From an uncultured Ruminococcus sp. (lineage in GTDB: Bacteria > Bacillota > Clostridia > Oscillospirales > Acutalibacteraceae): a stretch of 61,439 nucleotides of DNA. This document shows, one piece after another, positions 1 to 7,667 of the stretch. The stretch's first letter is position 1. Each line of letters opens with the position of its first letter. The notes below the pieces were generated by a model. That model was given only the letters and a program-made list of their open reading frames with translations, was not told the origin of the DNA and made no database searches. Where the stretch lies: NCBI GenBank assembly GCA_902773325.1, contig CACYDW010000015.1, positions 1 to 61,439 of the forward strand, read 5' to 3'. Made by a program: the position numbers and the translations under genes.

Positions 1-696
1 ATCGATCAGCTCGGTCGTGCCCGTCAGGTAAAGGTCGACAAGGAGAACACCATCATCGTTGACGGCGCAGGTGCACAGGACGAGATCAAGGCAAGAGTAT
101 CACAGATCCGTGCTCAGATCGAAACCTCCACCTCTGATTTTGACAGAGAAAAGCTTCAGGAGCGTCTTGCAAAGTTAGCAGGCGGTGTAGCAGTTATCAA
201 GGTGGGTGCAGCGACCGAGATCGAAATGAAGGAGAAGAAGCTCCGCATTGAGGATGCTCTTGCAGCTACCAAGGCAGCGGTAGAAGAGGGTATCGTAGCA
301 GGCGGCGGCACAGCACTGCTCAATACAGCCGATGCCGTTAAGGCACTTGTAGAAACACTCGAGGGTGACGAAAAGACCGGCGCAAAGATCGTGCTCAAGG
401 CACTTGAAGAGCCTGTTCGTCAGATCGCAGCCAACGCAGGTCTTGAAGGCTCTGTGATCGTAGACAAGATCGTATCTGCCGATAAGGTTGGCTACGGCTT
501 CAATGCTCTTACCGAGGAGTATGTTGATATGATGTCCAGCGGTATTGTAGACCCCACAAAGGTTACCCGCTCCGCACTCCAGAACGCTGCATCCGTTGCA
601 GCAATGGTTCTCACAACCGAGTCACTGGTTGCAGACATCAAAGAGCCTGCCGCAGCAGCTCCCGCTGTTGATCCTTCCATGGGCGGAATGTATTGA
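1..696 (+). CDS. groEL: Chaperonin GroEL, C-terminal part (truncated by window edge)
   Basis: This is the C-terminal portion of the 60-kDa chaperonin, which folds proteins in a double-ring ATP-driven cage with GroES. The frame is open from base 1, so the start lies outside the window; about 231 residues are present. They cover the end of the apical domain, the intermediate domain and the second half of the equatorial domain. The family stretch [14 protein letters not shown] and the Gly/Met-rich end (DPSMGGMY) are both present. The tail is shorter than the repeated GGM tail of E. coli GroEL. The stop is followed by a GC-rich hairpin and then the rplS promoter, so groEL probably ends its operon. 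Identification is near certain. Confidence 0.97.
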   Translation: MDQLGRARQVKVDKENTIIVDGAGAQDEIKARVSQIRAQIETSTSDFDREKLQERLAKLAGGVAVIKVGAATEIEMKEKKLRIEDALAATKAAVEEGIVAGGGTALLNTADAVKALVETLEGDEKTGAKIVLKALEEPVRQIAANAGLEGSVIVDKIVSADKVGYGFNALTEEYVDMMSSGIVDPTKVTRSALQNAASVAAMVLTTESLVADIKEPAAAAPAVDPSMGGMY

Positions 697-738
697 TTTT
701 CTGATACATTATTTCAATCATTTTCACACACTGTCAAA

Positions 739-769
739 CACGGCGTACAGAGGATATCTGTGCGCCGTG
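739..769 (+). terminator. Hairpin after groEL
   Basis: Two 13-nt arms (CACGGCG-T-ACAGA and TCTGT-G-CGCCGTG) with a single central mismatch flank a 5-nt loop, 43 bases past the groEL stop. No run of T follows, so this may be a 3'-end stabiliser or a weak terminator. Confidence 0.5.
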
Positions 770-803
770 CTGATGCATGGCGGTAAAAAATTCAAAATAC
801 CTC

Positions 804-832
804 TTGCATATTGGAAAAGACTGTGCTATAAT
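804..832 (+). promoter_or_regulatory. Sigma-A promoter of rplS
   Basis: A -35 box TTGCAT (804-809) and a perfect -10 box TATAAT (827-832) are separated by 17 bp. Transcription would begin near 840, giving an rplS leader of about 120 nt. Confidence 0.8.
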
Positions 833-839
833 ATATAAG

Positions 840-960
840 TCTTTGAAAACCGTCAGCTTGTGATGGGGTTTGAAGCTCGGCAGGATGCCGTACTTTGAAA
901 CGGGCAGTCCTCTGTTAATGGATCGTTAACAAGAATGTCTGAATAAACAGGAGGAATAAA
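840..960 (+). promoter_or_regulatory. Structured 5' leader of rplS (possible L19 leader)
   Basis: The transcript between the predicted start and the rplS ATG is about 120 nt, with GC-rich complementary segments (for example CGGCAGGATGCCG near 888-900). Many Firmicutes rplS genes carry an L19 leader RNA. I infer one here from length, position and folding potential only, not from a recognised consensus. Confidence 0.35.
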
Positions 961-961
961 A

Positions 962-1312
962 ATGGACGCATTAAAAACAATCGCACAAAGCTCAATGAAG
1001 GCAGAGGATAAGATCCCCGCTTTTGAGATCGGTGACACCGTGAGGGTCGGCGTAAACATCCGTGAAGGTGACAAAGAAAGAATCCAGATGTTTGAGGGTA
1101 CTGTAATCGCTCGCAGAGGCAGCGGTGTTGCAGAAACCTTTACTGTCCGCCGCGTATCCTACGGCGTAGGTGTTGAGAGGGTATTCCCTGTACATTCACC
1201 TAACGTAGCAGCAGTACAGGTTGTAAGAAAAGGTCGTGTACGCAGAAGCAAGCTCTACTATCTCCGTGACAGAGTTGGTAAGGCTGCTAAGGTTAAAGAG
1301 CAGATCAGATAA
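962..1312 (+). CDS. rplS: 50S ribosomal protein L19
   Basis: L19 is a large-subunit protein at the 30S-50S interface. The 116-residue product matches the usual length of about 115. It carries the family segments [16 protein letters not shown] and [17 protein letters not shown] and a basic C-terminus. The ATG follows a GGAGG site at normal spacing. In Bacillus subtilis rplS follows trmD, but here the two are about 15 kb apart and rplS heads the signal peptidase-rbgA-rnhB-yraN group. A strong terminator follows, so the downstream genes may depend partly on read-through or on promoters not seen. Confidence 0.97.
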   Translation: MDALKTIAQSSMKAEDKIPAFEIGDTVRVGVNIREGDKERIQMFEGTVIARRGSGVAETFTVRRVSYGVGVERVFPVHSPNVAAVQVVRKGRVRRSKLYYLRDRVGKAAKVKEQIR

Positions 1313-1322
1313 TAATCGTAAG

Positions 1323-1354
1323 AAAAAAGGAACATGCCCTGTGTTCCTTTTTTT
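1323..1354 (+). terminator. Rho-independent terminator after rplS
   Basis: GGAACA (1329-1334) pairs with TGTTCC (1342-1347). A run of A on the left and T on the right extends the stem and supplies the U-tail. Confidence 0.85.
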
Positions 1355-1390
1355 GTTATCTGCAATTTTTTATAAGGGAGGCTCTTGTTT

Positions 1391-1960
1391 ATGAAAAAAA
1401 TACGGAAGAAAAATCCCTTGTCGGCAGAAAAGGTTATCCGCTCTGATAAAGAAGCTGTCAAAAAGAGCATTTTCGAGTGGGCATTGTTTGTATTTTTGCT
1501 GGTGATCGTTTTGGTGACCGTATTCAGTACCGTGCTGCGGGTGACGCCGATCAAGCTTTCGGTCGGTGAAGAGGTCTGTGACATTACGGTTGTTGTGTCC
1601 CGATTTCAATATACCGCACAGAGAAACGATCCCGTTGTTTTCAAGGTGGACGGTGTGTTTACAGCGGGTTATGTGATCGCCCGTGAGAACAGCGAGATTC
1701 ATCTCGGAACAGGCAAGAGCGGAGAGATCGACCACCTGATCTATAACGGCGCGAACTATTTTTCCGCTGATGAGCTGAAGGAAGCACTTCCGGACGGTAA
1801 AGTACCTGACGGTTATGTGCTGCTCACAAAGGATCTATCCATGGACAGCCGTTACCGCGTAGGAATTCTCGTGAGTGAAAATGATATCTACGGCAGAATG
1901 GATTGGGTGCTTTATCCCTTTAGTCTGCTCGGCAGAGATGCGGGGTATTATAAAGTATAA
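1391..1960 (+). CDS. Signal peptidase I-like protein lacking catalytic Ser and Lys
   Basis: The 189-residue protein has a basic N-terminus, one membrane segment (roughly residues 28-49) and an outside domain that lines up with the two signal peptidases downstream. Conserved scaffold includes the VPDGYVLL stretch (VPEGYVF in the paralogues), MDSR (TDSR/LDSR in the paralogues) and a YPF near the end. The catalytic Ser motif (NSM/TSM in the paralogues) is absent. The VKRVIA segment with the general-base Lys reads GYVIAR. It should therefore not cleave peptides and may be a pseudoenzyme partner or a decaying copy. ATG 1391 is chosen over an upstream TTG because AAGGGAGG lies 9 nt before it. Adjacent paralogues suggest tandem duplication. 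Confidence 0.7.
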   Translation: MKKIRKKNPLSAEKVIRSDKEAVKKSIFEWALFVFLLVIVLVTVFSTVLRVTPIKLSVGEEVCDITVVVSRFQYTAQRNDPVVFKVDGVFTAGYVIARENSEIHLGTGKSGEIDHLIYNGANYFSADELKEALPDGKVPDGYVLLTKDLSMDSRYRVGILVSENDIYGRMDWVLYPFSLLGRDAGYYKV

Positions 1961-2026
1961 AATAGAATTTCATGGATATTAGTATTAGAGTACTTTGCTT
2001 TTTAAGACGGCAAAGGGGTGTTTTTC

Positions 2027-2941
2027 TTGTCCGATAGAACAGATGAAATAAAACAGAATAATCCTGAACCGGTCAATATTGTTGAAGCGGTCAGACGTGC
2101 TGAACCGTTTACGGTTTTCATTGTATCGGATGATGAATCGGACGGCATATTTCCGGCAGAGGATTATGTGCCGGGACAAAATATGTTTTCTATGGATTGC
2201 TGCGGAACGGATTTCTCATTCGGATTGCCGGATACCGACGGCAGGCGCAGTATCGCCGATGCGGTGGTGACCGTACTGCCCGATACAAATGAAGCGGATG
2301 CAGCCGTTCAGAGTGCGGCTTTCGTCAGCAAAACAGCTGATTCTGTCGGCGAAGTACAGCCGGAGGGGAATGCAGAGAGCGGCAGCAAAAAAAATGTGAT
2401 CTATAATAATCGCATGGCAGTGCTGCAATGGGTTTATGACGTTGCAGCATCGCTGGTAGCTGTGTGGGTATGCCTTACGCTGCTGATGACCTTTGTGGTA
2501 CGGCAGGCAACCGTAGACGGCAATTCGATGCGGGACACACTGGCAGACGGACAGCGCCTTCTGGTGGATGCAATCTATGATAAGCCGCAGTACGGCGATA
2601 TCGTTATCATCAGTCACGGTGAGGGACTGGATGAGGTTCTTGTCAAGCGTGTGATCGCTACCGAAGGACAGCATCTGAAAATCAATTACCGCACGGGACA
2701 GGTGTCCGTGGACGGTGTGCTGCTGCACGAGGATTATATTCTCGGTACGACTGTCAGACTATCTAACGGCACGCAGCTTCCGGAGGTCATACCCGAGGGC
2801 TATGTTTTTGTCATGGGTGATAACCGCGAACATTCTACCGACAGCCGTTCGCAGCTTGTCGGGCTTGTGCCGGTAGAAAACATTATTGGTAAAGCAGTTT
2901 TCAGAGTATTCCCACTCAATACGTTCGGGGGATTATATTAA
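2027..2941 (+). CDS. lepB: Signal peptidase I with long cytoplasmic N-terminal extension
   Basis: This is a type I signal peptidase (S26), a membrane serine protease that removes signal peptides from exported proteins. The catalytic core is intact: Ser in DGNSM (about residue 167), Lys in VKRVIA, and the MGDNRE...DSR box. About 130 acidic, poorly conserved residues precede the membrane segment; typical Gram-positive enzymes have only a few. The start is taken as TTG 2027, because GGGGTG lies at good spacing and the next gene begins in the same way (GGTG spacer, then Met-Ser-Glu; here Met-Ser-Asp). The role of the extension is unknown. It ends 12 nt before the next signal peptidase gene. Confidence 0.88.
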   Translation: MSDRTDEIKQNNPEPVNIVEAVRRAEPFTVFIVSDDESDGIFPAEDYVPGQNMFSMDCCGTDFSFGLPDTDGRRSIADAVVTVLPDTNEADAAVQSAAFVSKTADSVGEVQPEGNAESGSKKNVIYNNRMAVLQWVYDVAASLVAVWVCLTLLMTFVVRQATVDGNSMRDTLADGQRLLVDAIYDKPQYGDIVIISHGEGLDEVLVKRVIATEGQHLKINYRTGQVSVDGVLLHEDYILGTTVRLSNGTQLPEVIPEGYVFVMGDNREHSTDSRSQLVGLVPVENIIGKAVFRVFPLNTFGGLY

Positions 2942-2953
2942 GAGGTGTTAGTA

Positions 2954-3628
2954 ATGTCTGAAAAAAAGAAAAACAACAAAACAGATGCGGAAATTGAAAG
3001 AGAAATAGAAATAGAAAGCAAAGAAGATGCCGACGCAGCCGCAGAAAAAGCAGCCAGGGCAGAGCAGCTTGCACAGATCCTTGAGGGCGAAAACGGCAGC
3101 GGTATGCTTTCATTTCTTTTTGAATGGGCGCAGGCGATCACGATTTCGCTGGTTATTGTGCTGCTTGTGCTGACATTTTTCTGCCGTCAGGTGACCGTCA
3201 ACGGAACTTCGATGAACAACACCCTCCAGAATAAAGACAGGCTTCTGATCGAAACCTTTATGTATGAGCCGCAGGACGGCGATATTATCGTAGCGACCCA
3301 TGGTGTTAACTATCCCGACCCCATCGTGAAGCGCGTAATTGCCACAGCGGGGCAGAAACTGCAAATCAATTATGATACCTACGAGGTCATTGTTGATGGC
3401 AAGGTACTGGATGAATCCGCCTATATCATCGGCAGAACGATCAAGCTCACGAACCCGCTGGATATACCCGAGGTGATTCCCGAGGGCTATGTATTTGCTA
3501 TGGGAGATAACCGCGAAGGCTCTCTTGACAGCCGCAGCGCACAGATCGGTCTGATTCCTGTTGAAAACATTATCGGCAAGGCAGTCTGGAGAATTCTTCC
3601 TGCTGAAAGTTTTGGCGAGGTGCATTAA
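2954..3628 (+). CDS. lepB: Signal peptidase I
   Basis: This 224-residue type I signal peptidase has Ser in NGTSM (about residue 86), Lys in VKRVIA and the MGDNREGSLDSR box, so it should be active. A highly charged Lys/Glu-rich N-terminus of about 45 residues precedes one membrane helix (about residues 58-77). The ATG at 2954 follows AGAGGTG. It closely resembles the upstream copy from the Ser motif to the C-terminus, which points to duplication. A terminator follows directly, so the three signal peptidase genes probably form one transcript. Confidence 0.93.
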   Translation: MSEKKKNNKTDAEIEREIEIESKEDADAAAEKAARAEQLAQILEGENGSGMLSFLFEWAQAITISLVIVLLVLTFFCRQVTVNGTSMNNTLQNKDRLLIETFMYEPQDGDIIVATHGVNYPDPIVKRVIATAGQKLQINYDTYEVIVDGKVLDESAYIIGRTIKLTNPLDIPEVIPEGYVFAMGDNREGSLDSRSAQIGLIPVENIIGKAVWRILPAESFGEVH

Positions 3629-3634
3629 CTTTTC

Positions 3635-3664
3635 GGCGGCATTGCTCTGTCAGTGCCGCCTTTT
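3635..3664 (+). terminator. Rho-independent terminator after signal peptidase genes
   Basis: GGCGGCA (3635-3641) pairs with TGCCGCC (3654-3660), followed by TTTT. It sits 6 nt after the stop codon. Confidence 0.7.
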
Positions 3665-3773
3665 CCGAATCAGCGGGACTATACGGAATCTGTGAAAATC
3701 AGCCCATAAGAATGCTGAAAACCGGCAAAATATGATGTTCGGCAGACTTTCACAGATTCAGAGGGAGGCAGCA

Positions 3774-4661
3774 ATGGAAGAACTACAGACAATACAATGG
3801 TTTCCGGGGCACATGACAAGGACAAAACGGCAGATAGAATCTCAGCTCAGGCTGATCGATGCCGTAGCAGTCCTGCTGGACGCAAGAATCCCGTATTCAA
3901 GCTGTAATCCTGACCTGAGAAGCGTTATCAACAATAAGCCGCGCATCGTGATACTGAATAAAAGCGATATGGCAGACCCGACCGAAACAAAAAGATGGCT
4001 TTCTCTTTTCAGAGAAAAACAAATTGCCGCCATTGCACTGGACTGTAAAAGCGGCAAAGGGCTTCAGCAGTTTATTCCGACCGTCAAAAACGTGCTGTCG
4101 GACAGAATCAAGGCATGGGAAGCAAAAGGCATGACGGGCAGAACCATCAAGGTTATGGTTGTGGGGATTCCGAACGTGGGCAAGTCCTCCTTCATTAACC
4201 GTATGTCGAAGCAGAACCGCGCGAAGGCGGAGGATCGTCCCGGCGTAACAAGGGGAAACCAGTGGTTCACCATCGGTAAGGGCTTTGACCTGCTCGATAC
4301 CCCCGGTGTACTCTGGCCGAAATTTGACGATAAGCTGGTAGGCGAAAAGCTTGCCTATATCGGTTCTGTCAGGGACGAAATACTGGATACGGAACAGCTT
4401 GCGGGCAGGCTGCTCGAATATCTGCGCGACCGGTATCCCGCATCTGTTTGTATGCGCTATAAGCTCACACAGGAGGATATCTCGGGATTGCAGGGCTATG
4501 AGCTTCTGCATCTTGTCGGCAAAAAGCGCGGAATGCTCATCACAGGCGGAGAGGTCAATACAGAAAGGGCTGCCGCCGCCGTGCTGGACGAATTCCGCAG
4601 TGCGACGCTGGGCAGGCTCACACTGGATAAAGCGGAGGAACACAAAGATGTCAGGATCTGA
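3774..4661 (+). CDS. rbgA: Ribosome biogenesis GTPase YlqF/RbgA
   Basis: RbgA is a circularly permuted GTPase needed for a late step of 50S assembly. The start [14 protein letters not shown] matches the family N-terminus. The permuted order is visible: G4 NKSD comes first (about residue 61), then G1 GIPNVGKSS (about 142), G2 Thr in PGVTRG, and G3 DTPG. The C-terminal RNA-binding domain is present, for 295 residues in total. ATG 3774 is chosen because GAGGGAGG lies just upstream; an earlier in-frame Met at 3732 lacks such a site. The 3' end overlaps rnhB by 14 nt in another frame, which suggests translational coupling. Confidence 0.96.
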   Translation: MEELQTIQWFPGHMTRTKRQIESQLRLIDAVAVLLDARIPYSSCNPDLRSVINNKPRIVILNKSDMADPTETKRWLSLFREKQIAAIALDCKSGKGLQQFIPTVKNVLSDRIKAWEAKGMTGRTIKVMVVGIPNVGKSSFINRMSKQNRAKAEDRPGVTRGNQWFTIGKGFDLLDTPGVLWPKFDDKLVGEKLAYIGSVRDEILDTEQLAGRLLEYLRDRYPASVCMRYKLTQEDISGLQGYELLHLVGKKRGMLITGGEVNTERAAAAVLDEFRSATLGRLTLDKAEEHKDVRI

Positions 4662-5277
4662 TATGCTGCAATACGAAAACCGCTTCCGTTCAGAGGGCTA
4701 TACTATGATCTGCGGTGCCGATGAAGCGGGCAGAGGCCCTTTTGCAGGACCTGTATGTGCCGCTGCGGTGATTTTTCCCGAAGGGAAAATCATTGAGGGA
4801 GTCAACGATTCCAAAAAGCTGTCTGAGAAGAAGCGTGAAAAGCTTTTTGATACGATCAGAGAGGAAGCACTTGCTTATCATATAGCATGGGCAAGCGTAG
4901 AAGAAATAGAGGAACTGAATATTCTGGAGGCAGCCATGCTTGCGATGAAGCGGGCAGTTGAGGGATTGCCGCTGACAGCGGATTTCGCTATGATAGACGG
5001 CAACAAAACGCCGGCACTTTCTGTGCCGTGTGCGGCAATCGTAGACGGAGATGCACTCTCACATTCCATAGCGGCAGCGTCTATCCTTGCCAAAGTGAGC
5101 CGTGACCGTCTGATGAGGGAGTATGCTGTCCGATATCCGCAGTATGGCTTTGAAAAGCATAAGGGCTATGGAACCAAACAGCACTGTGAGATGATATTGG
5201 AGTATGGACCCTGCGAGATACACCGCCGCTCCTTTCTCAAAAAGCTGTATGCAAGATACGGCAAGCCCGTGCCCTGA
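4648..5277 (+). CDS. rnhB: Ribonuclease HII
   Basis: RNase HII cuts RNA in RNA-DNA hybrids and removes single ribonucleotides from DNA. The 209-residue protein begins its catalytic core at [14 protein letters not shown], where the Asp-Glu pair binds metal. It continues with NDSKKLS, the Asp of MIDGNK, and [12 protein letters not shown]. The ATG at 4648 lies inside the rbgA coding end, 8 nt after GCGGAGGA. The rbgA-rnhB-yraN order is standard in Firmicutes. Confidence 0.97.
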   Translation: MSGSDMLQYENRFRSEGYTMICGADEAGRGPFAGPVCAAAVIFPEGKIIEGVNDSKKLSEKKREKLFDTIREEALAYHIAWASVEEIEELNILEAAMLAMKRAVEGLPLTADFAMIDGNKTPALSVPCAAIVDGDALSHSIAAASILAKVSRDRLMREYAVRYPQYGFEKHKGYGTKQHCEMILEYGPCEIHRRSFLKKLYARYGKPVP

Positions 5278-5304
5278 AAATCCACTCCTCGGGAGGTACT
5301 ATCC

Positions 5305-5712
5305 GTGACAACTCATGACACCGCAGATAAGCGGACATCGGCACAAAAAATCGGTGATTACGGCGAAAGCTGTGCCGTAGAATATCTGATCGCACAGGGA
5401 TATCAGATCGTTGCAAAAAAATATCATAGCAGATACGGCGAGATCGATATAATTGCCCGTAATGATGAATATATTATTTTTGTTGAAGTAAAAACGAGAA
5501 ATCAGAATGCCTGTGCACAACCTGCTGTGTGGGTAGACAAACGCAAACAGAAGAAGCTCATCACTACCGCTTATAGATATTTGCAGGAGTATGATACAGA
5601 GCTGCAGCCGCGCTTTGATGTTATAGAGGTCACTTATATTACTCACAGCTCTTATCCGCCGGCAATCAACCACATTGAGAATGCCTTTATCGAAGAAAAC
5701 AATTACCGGTAA
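5305..5712 (+). CDS. yraN: UPF0102 family protein YraN
   Basis: YraN proteins have a predicted endonuclease-like fold, but their cellular role is not established. The 135-residue protein carries the family core G-x-x-GE...A..YL, then YGEIDIIA and FVEVKTR, which resemble the catalytic D...ExK of restriction endonuclease-like folds. GTG 5305 is the start, preceded by GGGAGG. It follows rnhB by 27 nt, and rnhB-yraN neighbourhood is widespread. This appears to be the last gene of the rbgA operon. Confidence 0.92.
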   Translation: MTTHDTADKRTSAQKIGDYGESCAVEYLIAQGYQIVAKKYHSRYGEIDIIARNDEYIIFVEVKTRNQNACAQPAVWVDKRKQKKLITTAYRYLQEYDTELQPRFDVIEVTYITHSSYPPAINHIENAFIEENNYR

Positions 5713-5821
5713 CACCTTGCGTTTCAGTGTTCTCTGAAAATCAATAGTAAAGCTCTGTATGATTGTATAAAAAAAGTGCAGTCGGCACGGCGGGCGGGAA
5801 TCATTTTATAGGAGGAACAAA

Positions 5822-6664
5822 ATGGCAGTACAAGTTGAAATCAAACAAAAGGGTCTTGTTAAAAAAACATGGACAATTGACGAAATTATTTTTGACAGCA
5901 TCGGATACGGCGTTATGGATAAGACCTTTCGTCTGGAGGAAGGCGCAACCGGAGATGTGATGGTGCTTTATTTTCTGAATAACATTCAAAGAGGCTTTGA
6001 AGTAACCTTTGCAAAGGGCAGTATCACACTCAGAATGGCTCTGCCTTCGTCCAATGAGGAAATCAAGGCATTTTATGCGTTTGTAAAGCATTTGTGCGGC
6101 TTGATGAAAACCGATACCTTTGTCAGAGATGGTGAGGTGCTCGGCTTTGACCGGATCGATGAATGTATCCGCCTCGATATTGACGCATCTGTCGCCGCAC
6201 TGCAAAATATGAGAAAGGCACTGAATGAAAACAACTATGAAAGCCTGTTTATTTTTGGTGCGATCAACCCCATCTATATAAGTGAGGAGGATTTCAAGGA
6301 GTTCAACGGCAACCTTGATCGCTTTGGTGACTATCTCCATAAGCTCCAGAGTATGGACGTTTATTATGCCGCGCCGCATCTCTTTGAAAAAGAGGACAAA
6401 ACGATTTTCGGACTCTATCCGCTGACAGAGGAGATCGCTACCGTACTTCCCCGCAAGCCGCATATTTTCTCCAATGATATCAAGGTAGAGGAATGGTACG
6501 TTGCCCTGAAGCTGGATACAGAGGAGCCTATGGCGGTGGACTACGAAACCTTCTGTCAGAATACCGACACTACACGTAAATACGATTCAGGTCACTTTAT
6601 CGTCCGTCTGATGCCTGATCAGATCGAGGAGCTTGCAGAAAAATACGGTGAAAGAATCCACTAA
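5822..6664 (+). CDS. Conserved protein of unknown function (DUF4299-like)
   Basis: The 280-residue soluble protein has no signal peptide or membrane segment. A GGAGG site precedes the ATG. I cannot place it with certainty; its length and the N-terminal pattern MAVQVEIKQKGL recall the DUF4299 family of Firmicutes, whose role is unknown. The sequence alternates beta-like and helical stretches and has no obvious catalytic motif. It lies 21 nt upstream of the M19 dipeptidase gene and may be cotranscribed with it. Confidence 0.5.
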   Translation: MAVQVEIKQKGLVKKTWTIDEIIFDSIGYGVMDKTFRLEEGATGDVMVLYFLNNIQRGFEVTFAKGSITLRMALPSSNEEIKAFYAFVKHLCGLMKTDTFVRDGEVLGFDRIDECIRLDIDASVAALQNMRKALNENNYESLFIFGAINPIYISEEDFKEFNGNLDRFGDYLHKLQSMDVYYAAPHLFEKEDKTIFGLYPLTEEIATVLPRKPHIFSNDIKVEEWYVALKLDTEEPMAVDYETFCQNTDTTRKYDSGHFIVRLMPDQIEELAEKYGERIH

Positions 6665-6685
6665 AACCATTTCCGGGGTGATGAA

Positions 6686-7615
6686 ATGCGATTGTTTGAT
6701 CTGCATTGTGATACGCTTTATCGTGCCTATACAGAGCACAGCACACTGTTTAACGACAGCTTTCATATATCCTTCGGCAAAACAAAGGGAATAGCGCCAT
6801 ATATTCAATGCCTTGCCGTTTGGATTCCCGATGAATACAGGGGAGATGCTGCTGTCGCTTTGTTTGACGGCTGCGCCGGACTGCTGCATGAACAGCTCGA
6901 AAATACGGATATCCTGCACTGTAAAACGGCACGTGACCTTGAAGCTGCCGCAGGCGGCGGAAAAACGGGAGTGATCCTTACCGTAGAAAGCGGCGCAGCA
7001 CTCGGCGGCAGCACGGAAAACATTGCAAAGCTGCGTCAGGCGGGGGTGAAAATGATGACCCTGACCTGGAACGGTACGAATGAGCTTGGTGACGGTGTCG
7101 GCATAACAGATAGCCGCGGTTTGTCGGATTTCGGCAGACGCGCCGTGCAGGAAATGGAGCGGCAGGGAATCGTGATCGATATTTCTCATGCGAGCGAACG
7201 GCTTTTTTATGAAGTCGCCGAAATCACCGCAAAGCCTATCGCTGCTTCACATTCCAATGCAAAAGCGGTTTGTCCGCACCCGAGAAATCTTACCGATGAA
7301 CAGTTTTGTATCATTCAACAGCGGGGCGGTATTGTCGGACTGAATTTTTGCCGGGATTTTCTGAATAAAACCGCGACAAAATCCAAAATGTATGATATAA
7401 TAAAAGCTGCCGAGCATTTTTTGTCGTTGGGCGGTGAAAAGACCCTCGCAATGGGAGGGGATTTTGACGGCGCAGATATTCCTGCCGATATGAGCGGTAT
7501 TGAAACAATGCCTGCTTTGTATGAGCTGTTTCTGCGGTATTACAGTCAGGAGCTGACCGATGATATCTTCTTTGGCAACGCATACAGATTCTTCAGCAGA
7601 ATGCTGCAAGAGTAA
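6686..7615 (+). CDS. Membrane dipeptidase family (peptidase M19)
   Basis: M19 (renal dipeptidase-like) enzymes are zinc TIM-barrel hydrolases that split dipeptides, often with D-amino acids at the C-terminal side. Visible signatures are the HxD pair in FDLHCDTL, the Glu of LTVESG that bridges the metals, the His of ASHSNA, and GGDFDG near the C-terminus. The 309-residue length fits the family. There is no signal peptide, so it is cytoplasmic. A GGGGTGA site precedes the ATG. The physiological substrate cannot be read from the sequence. Confidence 0.93.
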   Translation: MRLFDLHCDTLYRAYTEHSTLFNDSFHISFGKTKGIAPYIQCLAVWIPDEYRGDAAVALFDGCAGLLHEQLENTDILHCKTARDLEAAAGGGKTGVILTVESGAALGGSTENIAKLRQAGVKMMTLTWNGTNELGDGVGITDSRGLSDFGRRAVQEMERQGIVIDISHASERLFYEVAEITAKPIAASHSNAKAVCPHPRNLTDEQFCIIQQRGGIVGLNFCRDFLNKTATKSKMYDIIKAAEHFLSLGGEKTLAMGGDFDGADIPADMSGIETMPALYELFLRYYSQELTDDIFFGNAYRFFSRMLQE

Positions 7616-7667
7616 CGAGGTATCCCCCGCATTTCTGCGATAAAACATTTAGAAAGAGGGAAAAGAA

